From: Gymnopus androsaceus JB14
Taxonomy: Eukaryota > Basidiomycota > Agaricomycetes > Agaricales > Omphalotaceae
Length of the DNA: 64,000 bases
Direction: 5' to 3'
Assembly (NCBI GenBank): GCA_009733575.1
Contig: ML769670.1
Span: 23,301 to 87,300 of the forward strand
In this document: piece after piece, positions 22,491 through 35,400 of the stretch
How the letters are laid out: the number at the start of each line of letters is the position of its first letter
Numbering within the stretch: the stretch's first letter is position 1
Translations under genes and position numbers: made by a program
The notes under the pieces: model-generated
Database searches by the model: none
Told to the model about the DNA's origin: nothing
What the model saw: the letters and a program-made list of their open reading frames with translations, nothing else

Positions 22491-23558
22491 GGATCCATTA
22501 TAATACAGCAGTAATTAGTATTGAAAAACTTTTTGTACAGAAGGAAACCCAGAAGCAAAAAATTCTCAGAAAGTAATATATTCAGAGCAGTTCTGTATGG
22601 TTTCTCTTCATTCATTTTTTTTATATGGGTCATATAATATGCAAGGAATATGATCTGATTTCATCAGATTTTTTGATGGCCATCCAAAGGCATCATAAAT
22701 TGATTTTCCTTTTGCTGTCAAAAACTGCTAAAAACCCAGAGGCAAAAGTTTAGGTTAATTGGGCCACTAAAAAAGTGCATCCCTTCGGGACTGTTTGCAG
22801 CATGGCTAAGCATGCTCATAGAGTAATTTGAATGTATTGTATGTCAAAAAATACTACATCTTTCATGGTACAATTCACAACATTTAAAAAACTGAGAAAA
22901 ATTGCATTTTTGGCATAGTGTTCATCTATGCATCATATTATAAAGGATTTTATACATCCAAGCTATTACAATAATGTTCATAAACTGCCGTAGATGTTGT
23001 ATAAAAAGAACTGCATCCTAAAATGCATTCTACAAGGCTTAAATATAAAAAAATTTGCTCCTGGGCATCTTTCTCTTCTAGGTTTGCATCTGTAAATAAT
23101 ATAATATTCCGTATCATTTTTCATATGAAAAAGAGCTAAGATTTCATCTGAAAAATGAATGGGGAAAGTGCTTTGTTTACCTTCAAAAGTGAAGGTCTTT
23201 TGCAATTGGGAAAGATGGTCTTTTACTCATGTAAAAGTTCAACTATCACACCCTAACAACACAGTAGCAACAAGACAAAGGTCCTTTGTCTTGCGTAATT
23301 TTCTAACTATTACACCGTAGTAACAAAACAAAGCACCATTAGCTTGTTGTTAGGGCGTAATAGTTGAACTTTTACACAAGTAAAAGACCATCTTTTCCGA
23401 TTGCAAAAGACCTTCAGTTTTGAAGGTAAACAAAGCACTTTCCCCATTCATTTTTCAGGGGAAACCTTAGCTCTTTTTCATACAAAAAATCATACAAAAT
23501 ATTGTATTATTTACAAAAGGTTTTTCAGTACTAATTACGGCTGTATTATAATGGATCC
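22491..23558. repeat. Nested foldback (inverted-repeat) element
   Basis: Outer arms 22491-22537 and 23512-23558 are near-perfect inverted copies (GGATCCATTATAATACAGC...). Inner arms 23091-23261 and 23346-23516 are also inverted copies, about 170 nt each, which is why similar translated frames (MQKTFxFEGKQSTFPIHFS) appear on opposite strands. The left half is longer, so about 550 bp was inserted or the right half lost it. No coding capacity; probably a non-autonomous foldback transposon. Confidence 0.75.
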
Positions 23559-23749
23559 TGCAGAGTGTATGGTGATACTGCAACTCATCATCAGACAAGT
23601 GGTGGGAAAGCAACATTATCATCATGTCAAGAGTGGGATCCAACACAACAGAAAATGAACAAAATACACAAAGGAAGGACACTGAGATTACTACTGGACC
23701 TTTCATCTATCTGTATTTGAAGTGCATCAGAAAAAACTGTTTTGGGCCC

Positions 23750-23940
23750 AGGAGGATCCAAGGTCACCTAGTCCTCTTAGGCAACCTGAGGCAACCTAGT
23801 TGGCCCAGGAAAAAGGGTAAAACTTTGGACACCTCAGGTATCCTAGTCATCCTAGATGTCCTGGGACATCCTGAGATATCCTAGGATATCCTGGGACATT
23901 GGGCATATTCCAGGATGCCCCAGGATGCCCCAGGATACCC
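23750..23940 (+). repeat. Degenerate short tandem repeats
   Basis: Variants of CCTAGGATATCCTGGGACAT and CCCCAGGATG repeat many times, partly palindromic. Low-complexity DNA. Confidence 0.6.
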
Positions 23941-24105
23941 TCAGGAACTTGTGGTCAAAACTACACAGTAATGTAAATCTCAAGCACTTTGTCCCATCTC
24001 CTAGTTGAACCAACCATACTGTAAGTACTCAAAGCCCATAACAGAGCAATAACAGAACACATCTAGTTTAATAGTAATTGCTGCATACATTGCATAAATA
24101 TCTTT

Positions 24106-26298
24106 CTAAGCATCCTTCTGCAATTCAAATTTCTCTTGCAACATATACTTGAGTGGTTTTTGCATCCAGGATTTGGGAATCTGTACATGCAATTGTTTGG
24201 TGTCTGGATGAACAGATTAAAGATGGCAAACCTCATTGACAACCTCAAAACCTCCTCTCATCCATTTGTGCTCATGCAATGACTCTTTGATCCATATGTC
24301 CAGGCGCTTGAAAACCTTATCAGCTCCCAGTGACTGGCCTGCATCTGTTAACACAATCCAAGCACGAGGAACTTTTTCAACACTAGCTCCAACATCTAGA
24401 ATGTGAACCCCTGCAACTACAATGTCACTGATCAGTCCATCTGGTTGGTTGAGCAATGTGTTCTCAAGTTCTACTGGTGAGATCTGAGTTCCCATTGGGC
24501 TCTTCAAGGTGTCCTAACACAAACACACTATCAAATGAAACATTTTGTGATGTAAGACTGAAACATACTTTCTTTCGATCCTGGAAGCTAGATATAATTT
24601 AATGATTAGTTGAATCTTTATAATTATTTGGCTGGACTCACAAGAAAAATCCCTTGTTATCCACTTTGAAATGATCCCCTGTGCAAATCCACCCCCCTTC
24701 AAGAAATGTTGTATGGTTGGCTTGAGGATTGGCATAATAACCAGATGAAACATTGGGTCCCTTTAGAAGAAGCTCTCCAGTTTCCCCATACTCTGCTTCC
24801 ATTCCATCTTCACGCACAATGCGTGCTTCTAATCCTGGCCAAAGAACACCGGTGCATTCAGGGGGTGGGCTTACATCTTTGAGTATGCCAGGTGTGGGTG
24901 TTCCAATTGCTCCCATTGTCTGATTAGTTGTCAGTGAAAATAAAGCAGACCAAAAATGATGACTCACAACTTCAGTGAGACCGTACCCTATAAGGTTTTA
25001 CTTAGTACCATGAGAGACAACAAGAAATGTGTAATACCTTCTGAGATGTACAAAGCATTACCCATCGACTTCTTGAGTCCACGTACAATTGAAGGAGGTA
25101 AATTTGCTCCCGCACAAAGGAGTGTCTTGACTGATGACAAGTCACTATTCTGTAAGAGTGGTGAAAACAGGATTTGTTGCAAATATCCTGGAGTTGCGGA
25201 CATGAGCTCAACATGATGTCTGCACAACTCAATTATCATATAATTGGATACAGTCATACAGAGGTCAAACTAACCTTTCAATCAGTTTTATAACTTGCTC
25301 CACATCAAACTGTTTCAAAATAAATATGGTTGCTGGTACTAGGAACCCACTACAGAATAAATTATTATCAATAGACTTTGAGCTTTGCTAAAGTGGTTTA
25401 CGTCATTGTCAACATATTGCAGCCCATGGCAAGACTCGATGGCAGGAAATTTAGCCAAATGGCTGGAGTTTTAGTGTGACCAGTTTGAGGTGTCTGCTAC
25501 AGCTTCGTTGGGATCCACAGAAAAACCTTTTGAATATATATTACCTTTCCAAGTACTCCTTCTTTTATTGCAATCTGTAGCAATGTCCCTATCAAATTTC
25601 CATGGGTGATCGTAACAGCTAAATCCATGTCAGCTCAAGTGACAGACATTAAAGGGAGTAGCAAACGTTTCGGAAATCCTCCCGTGCCACTGGAGAAAAT
25701 GAGGTACGCGACGGTACTGGGTTGTGCTGGCCTTGCACCAAGTGAGTCCATCTGTACCATTGGCTGATCCACCAAAGAAGTGAAATATGCATGGTTGGAG
25801 ACACAAGAGTCCAAAGTGAATATTTTCCTGTCCGGGAATTCCGATAACGAGAGTTTCAGATTGTCCAAAATTTCACTGGAGGCAAAGATATGAGATATTG
25901 GCACCTGAGAGAACAGGCCTGCCAATTCCTTCTTAGTTGCAGTAGGGCTAACAATGACAAAAGGAGTAGCCAAGTATATCAAGGCATGAAACAAAACAAT
26001 GAATTCCTGGAATGATTGGTATTAAGCAAGTTAGTATTTATATTAACCACTAGCATACCGAAGAATTAAAGGCCACAATTCCAACAAAGTCATTGCCATT
26101 CCTATCTTGCAAACACCCTGTAAGGGCTGTAGCGGCAAGTTTGATACGATCCATGAACTCGAATCTCGTGCGTTGCTGCCCGCTGTGAGTATCAATATGG
26201 ATCACATAGTCTTGAGAGGGACTGGTATGGAATAAGATGTTGTGGTAATTGGTGGGAGGAATTACCGGAATTTCCTGGTAGTGAGGCTTGACAAGCAT
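24106..26298 (-). CDS. AMP-forming acyl-CoA synthetase / ligase-like enzyme (ANL superfamily)
   Basis: A multi-exon gene of roughly 550-580 residues, starting ATG 26298 (MLVKPHYQEIPVIPPTNYHN). ANL enzymes activate a carboxylic acid with ATP to an acyl-adenylate and usually pass it to CoA. Core motifs appear in order after splicing: YLIFSSGTGGFPK followed by PVTITHGNLIGTLL (phosphate-binding loop, usually SSGTTG), a GYGLTE-type motif at about 25000, GETGELLLKGPNVSSGYY, GGWICTGDHFKVDNKGFFFF, then DRKKDTLKSPMGTQISPVE (hinge). The C-terminus is IPKSWMQKPLKYMLQEKFEL, with Lys at the catalytic position usually written PTGK. The stop is at 24108-24106. Exons join in phase where checked, so it looks intact. 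Substrate not predictable. It lies 634 bp downstream of the CFA-synthase-like gene, on the same strand. Confidence 0.85.
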
Positions 26299-26931
26299 TG
26301 TCACGTTTTGATACTGATTCAAGGAGCAGGCATCGACTCTTATGTAGTGTTCCGCCGTAGCAAAATATCCATAGCGCCATTTAATTCACTAATAATCCAG
26401 GTCAACAGGCAGTAATATATTTGATGTATCAGATGCTTGGAAGATCAGCTTCTGAATAGCGCTTTTCACGGTACCGTAGTTCGATTGCTATGCAAAGAAT
26501 GGCCTTGAACGGTATGGTGAAAAGTCCCGAAGCAGTAGGAATCTTATAAAGAGGTACATCCGGTCGAACATAAGCTCTCGATAAGCCTGGAGGCTTTATA
26601 AGCAGAGCCATAGAACCTTCTGTCGACGTCGACCAGAAGATCTGACAGATCCGGCCGTAGTACTGTAATTTGAATGCAATGCTTGCCAAATGCTTGCGGT
26701 ATGTACCTGAGGCTTGCTACTCAAAATACAAACATCGAGTCACCTTAGCTTTTCAATCAAGGAGTCATAAGAGATATTTGATATAGGCTCATACGGACCA
26801 CGGCTTCCTTCAGCACTCTTCAGCAGTACGCTAGATAGTACCGTAAAATCAATCTTAAGCTTAATTGAAATTACATACATCGCAGTAAAGACAACGAAAA
26901 CACCGGAGGAACGTGTTTACAGATTCTTCAG

Positions 26932-28905
26932 TCACATTTTTGCCCGATATTCTCCTAGAATATGAATTGATAAACTTCTCATGAAGGGAGAAAAAGAAGT
27001 ACTGACGGGTCGCGTGAATGTCCAGCAATTCAGTGAAGTGTACCCCTTTGCGTAGCCAGCTTCTGCGTAGGCAAACATATACTTCCATTTACGTCTAAAA
27101 GATTCCAGGTTTTGGAGGTCATTAAGCTGCGGATACTCCTTCTGAAGTCTTTCCACAATATCACCGTGGAAATTGAGCTCGAGGCGCCTGAAATTTCTGT
27201 GAATACCAAACCTCCATTAACAAGGGATTAACATCACCTATTCCACTCTCTCAAGGTTCGCGGATAGTCTAATCAGAAATAAAGATTAAATAGATGAAAG
27301 CCAGTTTATGTTTTCGTACATACGCATATTATGATCCTCAAGATTCACCAGAACCAATCTTCCAGGAGTAGCACTTTGAACCCAGCCAGGCAGCGCTGTT
27401 GCACTGGGAAGAAATGTGTTTGGCCAATGATAATGTCGAGCAAAACAATTGGATCTGTAAAATATTAGCTTACCAGTAACGGATGCATCGGATTTGATGG
27501 GGCTTACTGAAACATGGAAAATCTGAACTCAGGTTGCGATGTTGCAGTGATTACCACTGTTCCTCTCCTTTTCTTTAAAGCCCAGTCAATCATCTTGAAG
27601 TAAGTACTGCGGTGGGCGGGTCCAACGGCCTTTGATCATGATGTAAATTCAGCGAGAACAGTGGTTTGAATGACTGCTTGACAACAAACCTCTATCATCT
27701 CGCAGCTTATGAATGCATCAAATGACCCTGCGAAGGAGCTGGGAAGCTGGCGATAGTCCGTCAGGTGTACATGTACTGATTTTTCCACACCTTCCGCCTT
27801 GGCTCTTGCTTCTACCATATGCTTTTGCTGGGAAGACAAAGTAACCGTCTCCACAGTGCATCCCATCTTGGCTGCCTAATATTCTGGAAATTGCAGATAC
27901 ACAGTTAAGCATAAAAGAATGGCATACCGAGATTGCTAGTGCTCCCCATCCTGATCCAATCTCCAAAATATGGTCGCCAGCCTGTACTCTGGCTTTTGAC
28001 AAAATGTGAGCGATTTTCCTTTGCTGAGCTCTCTCCAATGCATATACATCGCTGTCGTGTCTTTCGATGTCTCCGCGCACACCGCCATCATCGTCGCCAT
28101 CCCACAGCGCACATGAATACATCATATCCTGGCTAAGGAAGCACTGAAATGAAGTTAAGTACTAGCTAGTTTGAAATGACAAGGCAAAAGCAACAAACCC
28201 GGTAAAAGTCGTTAGATGTATCATACGCTATTTCCTGCTCTGAAGTTGAAATATCACTTGGCACTATCATTGAATGCTAAAAACCCACCACATTCCATTT
28301 GGCCATCTTTATACTCTGCCTTCCACAGAGTGTTATCATTGCCGCGGAGAAATAGCCTGACACTGCGCTCGCAATGGAAGATATCCCATCCAGGGTTTGG
28401 CGATTATTCAACCAGATCTAAAACAAAATGTTCAGGCTTGTAGTTTGAATTTGTAAAATTCACTTGCATCGAAAACACTCTTTAAGTCTGGACTGTCAAC
28501 CTCGGACTTCATGTATGCTTCGGAGACTGGGGTTATTCAGATTTTTCACTATGTCGCGACTCAGAAACATTGAGCTTACAGCCTAGATCCAAGGTCAGGA
28601 AGATTCGCCCCCAAGCCTTCTTGTCCTTTATCTTGATAACGGCAGGACTTTGGCCAGCTGCGGGTACACCAAAGTGATAGATTTCGCCAGATGGCTGGTC
28701 TTCTAAAACCATTTCGCCGATTTGTATCCCTGTTTGAAGTGCAAGCAAAATACGTGAGCGTCCTTAAATCAAATCATTAAAATGTCATTCATTGTCTTGA
28801 AATACTTTGGTGGAGCAACAAACCATATGTATAAAGAATTCTAGACAGGTAGCCTCCCAGAAGACCACCATCTATGATATAAGCTTGCCAGGTTTTATCG
28901 TGCAT
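26932..28905 (-). CDS. Cyclopropane-fatty-acid-synthase-like methyltransferase
   Basis: A multi-exon gene of roughly 450-480 residues. Start proposed at ATG 28905 (MHDKTWQAYIIDGG...), spliced into GRSRILLALQTGIQIGEMVL; an earlier exon is possible. The family uses S-adenosylmethionine to methylenate or methylate unsaturated fatty acyl chains of membrane lipids. Visible: N-terminal domain YHFGVPAAGQSPAVIKI with FLTLDLG; MMYSCALW; AQQRKIAHILSKA; SAM-binding ILEIGSGWGALAI; GCTVETVTLSSQQKHMVEAR; FDAFISCEMIEV, with the conserved Glu. Later come HYHWPNTFLPSATAL, NFRRLELNFHGDIVERL and FRRKWKYMFAYAEAGYAKGY, all typical of fungal members. Stop at 26932. A short ORF at 26429-26689, between this gene and the ligase, is unassigned. 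Confidence 0.82.
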
Positions 28906-29187
28906 ATTGAAGCTAGTACTAGAACTGCAAGTGATTTTGGTAATGGACATTGGACAGCAGCCGGTTTAAATGGTGCTGCAGCAAAAAATAGGTAATGATG
29001 ACTTTAATAATTTACCGCTAAGCCTGTATTTGATATCTGTATGAACGTACCCTTAACGCTGCTCCGAGAGAGGGTTTAATCAAGTTCTTGGCGTATGTAG
29101 AATTGACCGCTTATGTCGGCCGCTTCAAGGTTTCAAAGACGAGATGTCCGGGAATAAGATTGACAGATTTCATCAATGGAGCAAGCG

Positions 29188-29279
29188 TACAGTGACGGCG
29201 GTTAATGATGAACCACCCGGCAATTCAATTCAATTTAATAAGCCATGTGGGTGGTTCATCATTAACCGCCGTCACTGTA
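29188..29279. repeat. Hairpin element with 31-bp perfect arms
   Basis: Arms 29188-29218 (TACAGTGACGGCGGTTAATG...) and 29249-29279 are exact reverse complements around a 30-nt AT-rich loop. Probably a tiny foldback or MITE. Confidence 0.85.
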
Positions 29280-29970
29280 GTATTCTGAGTGTATTTCGAC
29301 GCTGGTAATAGTCATCAAGAGGGTCCAGAGATTCAGGTCCGTTATACCAGTGGGTGGTTGGTTGCCACTTTGAGACCTTTCCTTTCACGCCGTAATTACA
29401 ATGATTTGTTGAAAATTGGCTCTGACCTCATGTCTGGAATGGAGCCAGGTTTTCATAAATACAACTGTGTGGTAAGTATAGTAGTTATGTTGTCATCAGT
29501 TCTTGGTAAGGTGCTCAGTTCAGTTCCTCAACCTTGTACTTTTTGCTTTTTGGCTTTTACTAGGATTTTCTCCACCATACAGCAACATTTTCAATCACTG
29601 TATGATACCCTACTGTTTTTGTGGTTTCATAGCTATTTTTCACATTTTTCTGCGGCAGGCAGGCATGCCAGAATCCATTTTGTTCTCCAATGATTTTTTG
29701 ATTATTTTCTCTACATGCTTTCAAAGCTCAAGTTCTCCACCCAAATGATATAAAGGTATGTTTATCTAATACAGTCATCAACGGGTCCTTTGAATGTGTG
29801 AGTCCTTTATACAAACAGCTTGGAGGACCTCATTTTTGGACATTTTCACTTCGGACTTGATGCAGTATTAAAGTATAACATACTTACTCTGCATCATTCT
29901 GAGGACATCACCAAAACCTGGGTGAAGGTCATAGCAGCTATAGCAACCTATAGCAATCCAGCAGCCATAC

Positions 29971-30253
29971 ATCAGCAAAACCTGGATGGTTGATAAGACA
30001 TCTTAATACATTCTGGAGCAAGGGTACCCTCTCCAGAGTGCTCCAGACTCCAGAGAGCTCAGAGAGCTCAGAGCACTCAGAGCCATTCAATCACTTTTGG
30101 ACAGGTTTGACAGCTGTCAAAAAGCCATCAAAAAGCCATCAAAAAGTGATTGAATGGTTCTGAGCACTCTGAGCACTCTGGAGCACTCTGGAGAGGGTAC
30201 CCTTGCTCCAGAATGAATCAAGATGTCTTATCTACCATCCAGGTTTTGCTGAT
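29971..30253. repeat. Foldback element
   Basis: Arms 29971-30098 and 30143-30253 pair over about 110-128 nt, starting ATCAGCAAAACCTGG and ending CCAGGTTTTGCTGAT. The loop has direct copies of AAAAGCCATC. Non-coding. Confidence 0.8.
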
Positions 30254-32889
30254 GAACCATGAATTGGACTCAGTTTAGACCGTGGACTGGTCTATTCTCA
30301 ATCAGTTCATTTTGCAGTCCAATCCAGTGCAATTCATGGTTTATTTGCAGTTCATTGGATTGGACCTCTAAACTCTACAAGGGAGTCAAGAGTCACACAT
30401 ATAACAAGTGCCTTAACTGTTTTCAATAGAAAGATAAGCTGCATCAGGCAATTGTCACACTGTTCCAAGGACTCAAAATTGCATGATAACAGCATTTTCA
30501 ACTGATAGTCCTCTGGCAGCTTGAGATTACATTCTCTCGAGTCATGAAAGTGATATTTTCCCATCTGCTGGTCTAGGAGAACATGTCTACTTGGTTTATA
30601 TTATGTCTCGCTGAAAACTGACACCTTCCAAGATGTAACTATGTGAGGCTGGTCAAAGGACTCTTTAGTGGCTGTACATTATTTAGATCCATCTCAGAAT
30701 GCAAAAGAATTCCTTCTTTATTGCTTTTATGTTGAATTTTCCATGCTGCAGGCATGCTGGACCATATTCATCATTACTGAAACCATGTTTGCATCAAGGA
30801 ATAAAGCCTGTCACGTAGGGCTCCATCCTATTACATTGCAATTACTTGGAAACCTGTAAGTAATAGAAATGGGCTGTAACCATTTCAATACCTATTATAA
30901 TGAGTACATACTGTACATAATTAATTGGTTTTGGAAATTTTACTTGATTTGGTGTGGAATAACCTTGGAAGAATTACTGGAAGGTAAGTAACGAAATTTT
31001 CTTTAGTTATTGTCTCTACTATCATTGCATTGTGGAGGTCCATGCTAAGATAGCAGGAGCAAGACTGGCATTGCATAAATGCTTACCCAAAGAATCTCAA
31101 GCAATGTGACTGATGATGCAAACCATCAAAGTCATTCCAGAGGGCCTCAATCAAGCTTCAATATTCAAATTAACCATGACTTGAAGCTTACACATCAGCA
31201 AACCCTGAACAAGTTTCAGAACCCATGCCAAATCTACTAGGACCCTGCTCCAATTTCTGAGCTGATCCAAATTAATCTGAGTACTGTAACATTTTGATCA
31301 AGAGTTCAGTCATCCATCATCCTCAAAAAAATATCTGAATGCAGTTTTAATTTTTTCTTGATTTTTCAGATTTCTTTTGTATTTTTTTTGGTCAAAAATT
31401 TCAGAATCAATGAACTCTTGATCAAAATGATACAGTATTAAATATTGAATACATTAATACTATCCATCTCTATTCAAAAACATCTGAAAATAAGTGAATG
31501 AATCCGGTATGGTCTGAATATTGTCCCTGCCACCATTCCCTGCCCATTCTCCAGCCCCATTCACCACACATACATACACTACTGTCTCCCAGAGCCTGGA
31601 ACCTCAGAAACACTGTTGTCACAGCCACTGATACCATTTGCAGGATTTCCAGTCATCTCATTTGCCTTCTGAATTTGAATCTAGCAACTTGTAAGCTTGA
31701 GAAAATATTGCAAAAAAACAGCATCACTGACCTTTCTTGAGATTTTCATTTGTAAGTACCTTGTATGTCTGTGGTGAAGTTTGGCCTGAGCAAAAACCAA
31801 AGAAATGCACAACCATATGCCTTTATCCTTGATTGCAGAGTGGTAACAAATTTGCAGTGTAGAAGACCTTGTCTTGAAAAATTTCCAGACACAGATAGAG
31901 GAACCTTCCACTTGAGTGTTTATGTGAGCACAAGCACTCTTGGCAGATGGGGATGTCACTGGTGATACACTGATTTTTCAGCTAAGGCTAGAACTGCGCA
32001 GAACTAATAATCCTAAGTTCTGTCTGTAACAAAACACAGTTGATAAGAGAACTATAGTGAGCCCAAGCTGATAGTTAAAATCTACCAAGGACCTATTCTA
32101 CCCAAGAGGTTGCAGAGTAACAGTACGTGTAATGGTACCATACTTAACTTTGTGAATGTGCCTTGATCAAAGTCCTATGTATGGTATGGTGTAGCAAGGA
32201 AAGCTTGTTGGATAACAAGTTGCTGACCAAGGCAGATAAACGAGCCCACATGCCAGCTATACTAGGCTAGGGAGTCATCAAAGGATATACCCAGGGGGTC
32301 AAAGTCTTGACTGAGGCATTGCTTCCACAATCAGCTCACCAGGAGTCTTCACGACACTCAATTTTATTAAACAAAGCAAGGTGGACTGAGATGGGGATGT
32401 GCCTTAACTGGTACCCTCAAAAGATGACACTTGTTGGAAAGCGCCTAGGCAAATCATTGCAGCAAGCCAATGCACCCACATAACCAACTTGCTGTAGCTA
32501 CTTCACAAGCATGGAAGGACCAAGGAGAATTTCTATCCAAGCCTTAGTGTTTCAGCAAGATCCATATGCTACTAGGCATCTAGACTCTGGAACTAGGAGT
32601 AATGACTAGTCTCCCATTGGCAAGGAAAACATAGAATACTTCCAAGGGCTGTTCCGCCAAAGGAACTAGCAAGTCTTGTAAAAAGGCAAATGACTCAAGT
32701 TGATTCAGATCAAAATCCCAAAAGTCAACCCAATTGAGGAAGACAAACAAATGAGGCAGAGAAATATCAAGGCAAAACCATAGTACACACACATATATGG
32801 ACATTATTTTATCTTTTCCTATTTACTTATTCTGTTTCATCTTATCTCACTCAGTTTCTCTCATTTTCCTATTTATTATATCTTGCTCA

Positions 32890-33524
32890 GGGCACTCAGA
32901 AAGTAATGGTCTGGGTATTTTTTGACAATATTTCAAGAACAACTTTGAATTTCCATTAGGTCTAAGTTAGAGAGTTTATCTATAGAGTATTTAAAATTTT
33001 TAGATATAGGTTACAAATCATGTGCATGGGAATTGGCTGCTATTTTTTTTCAAGAAATGCTGTGTTTGCCATTGGAAAGAGCAACATCAAAAACAGGGGT
33101 TACCACTTATCCACTAGGAAAATCATTTAATTTGACCTCCCCATTATTGCCTGAAGATGCTCTAAAAATGCCAAAAATGGTCAAAATGACTAAAATGAGC
33201 CAAAACTTGCACATTTGCAGCTCAGATGGTGGCATCAAATTCAATCATTTTTCTAGGGGAAAAGTTGTAACCCCCATTTTCGATGTTGCTCTTTCCAATG
33301 GTGAACACAGCTTTTCTTGAAAAAAATTATCCATGGCTGCAGATTTTGGAAATTCTTATAAAATATTCATATAGCAGCCAATTCCCATGTATATAGTTTG
33401 TAACCTATATCTAGAAATTGTAAATATTCTATAGATAAACTCTGTAACTTAAACCTAATAGAAATTCACAGTCGTTCTTGAAATATTGTTGAAAAACACC
33501 TGGACCATTACTTTCCAAGCACCC
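32890..33524. repeat. Foldback element, about 635 bp
   Basis: Arms 32890-33103 and 33267-33524 are diverged reverse complements (GGCACTCAGAAAGTAATGG against CCATTACTTTCCAAGCACCC; CATTGGAAAGAGCAACATC against GATGTTGCTCTTTCCAATG). The central part encodes nothing recognisable. Confidence 0.8.
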
Positions 33525-34753
33525 AAGTATATAAGGGTAGCTATTCTATCTTGGAATCACAAGTTAGACTTGATACCTGAAACACAGTTCTATCTTAGGA
33601 CCTGTAGTGATTTGCACATGCTCAGACATGCCTGCATTGTCCTCTACAACCTTTGAAATGGGTGGCCTTCTTGTAACCTTGATAATACTGAGGCAATTCA
33701 TTCTACTTCCTGGCTATTAAGTTGAGCATTCCTGGTTTGCATCTCGGAGAGAGGTCACATCAGTCTTAGGACCACGGGTGGAGCCTAACATGCACATCTT
33801 GCTGAGCCTGTTGTTGATTAGGAAGGTCTTGGACCCAAGTGTTGGCTTGGTGTAGTTTTATTAAGGAAGCTCCTTGGAGTGTTAGCTAGTCTACCAACAG
33901 ATTCTACCTCTTGCCTGCTCTTCACTGAGTGTGTTAAAAACACCTACTCAAGTGACTTGCATGGCAGTCATATAAGCTTGTTAGGTAACTCACAGGATTC
34001 CCTGAGAATTGGAGTATCATTGCGTGGCAATGTAAAGGCTCCCAATTCATGCTAATTTGTTTGTTGAGTTGGTGTACTGGACCTGTGCTTTGGTGTTTGC
34101 TTTCCCCCTCAATTAGTTCAGCACGTTGTCATACATTAGTTGGCTTTTCACAATCTTCCTCCAAATACAAACCTTGTTCATTTGTACTGCCTGTGCCACT
34201 GTCAAGTGCTTTTCTCTATGAATCAATTAGTAGTTGAGGGAACCTTTGACAACCTCCTTCCTTACATTAAATTAGACCTTTCAGATTGAATCTGATCAGG
34301 GTGATTGTTGTTTGGTTGGTTCTCATACCTAGCACAAATCTAACTCATCACTGGATTGCATGGAACATCATTTTCCTCTAAATTAGCATGGTTGATATCA
34401 CAAATCCATAACTCACCTGCTTATGGGTTTGAGATTGGCAACAAGAGTGAAGCTGAGTGTGTAGAAAGACTCTGAAAGAGATGTGCTTGTATGAAGACAA
34501 TGAAGATGTTATTGAGTCTGAGGTCTACTTATATACAAAAGGACTGGGACCCTAGCCACTACATAGGACTTATGATACTGTGCTGTAAGTACCTAACCAT
34601 GTAGGTCTGAAAGTGCAGTGCGGTAACGGTTTGGTTTTTAGTCCCATTTTGGGAAAACTGTGAACTGCACCGGTGCTAAAATTTCTAAATTTAAGCAAAC
34701 CTTGCACTGAACTGCGGTTCTGAGCTGCACCGGTACAAGTTCAGTGCAGTTGT

Positions 34754-35062
34754 GCAGTTTGAACTGGTTCTGCATCTACTGTATAATTGCGACCTAAAAT
34801 GCCTGGGTTTTATGTGTTATGTTGAGAACTTCAAAAAGTGGAGCTCTTGGGCCAAAAATTAGCATTACGGAAGAAAATTCTGGTGTTTTTTGGGCATTTT
34901 GGCACAATTTTGAGTTACTATTTTGCAAAATTCAAAGTTCCTTGAACCCCATTATGCGTTATGGTTTTCAAAATGGCCAGAGACCATGTTACGGTTATGG
35001 GAACTTTGGGTCGTAATTATACAGTAATCAGTGCAAACTGGTGCAGAACCAGTTCAAACTGC
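34754..35062. repeat. Foldback element, about 310 bp
   Basis: GCAGTTTGAACTGGTTCTGC (34754-34773) is the exact reverse complement of 35043-35062. ATAATTGCGACC just inside is matched in inverted orientation near 35010. Confidence 0.75.
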
Positions 35063-35099
35063 AGTTTTAGTAGCTTTAAAAATTGAAGACTTGCATAAT

Positions 35100-35400
35100 A
35101 AAATATAATTTACTATGAAAAGGTATTCAACAGGTCATTACAGTAAGTACAGCTTACTAGGATTACTGATACTAGCATTTGGTAGTAATACTTACCAGTT
35201 CTTAATTAATTAAGTACTCAATAAGTGACTAGTAGGTATTAGTATATGCTAATAAGTACTTACTATACTCACTATGTTAGTACCTACTGTACTATAATAC
35301 TTACTGCACTGAAACTTACTACTATACTAATACTTACTAGTAGGTAATGAATTATTAGTACTGGTAGCTTTATTATTATTACTAAGTTTTACTATGTGCA
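35100..35400. repeat. Simple TAGTACTTA-type repeats
   Basis: Degenerate repetition of TACTTACTA/TAGTAAGTA motifs over 300 bp. No coding potential. Confidence 0.6.

Larger units (their letters stand above)
21759..24105. other. Repeat-rich intergenic region
   Basis: No gene. It contains a nested foldback (22491-23558) and low-complexity CCAGGAT/CCTAGGAT repeats (about 23750-23940). Confidence 0.6.

Noticed and set aside
24063..28750. A single NRPS-like fusion of the ligase and methyltransferase
   Set aside because: Each has its own stop and a plausible start, with 634 bp between them and no carrier-protein motif.
33033..33320. 95-residue ORF in the gene desert
   Set aside because: It spans the loop of an inverted-repeat element; the frame is a by-product of the repeat.
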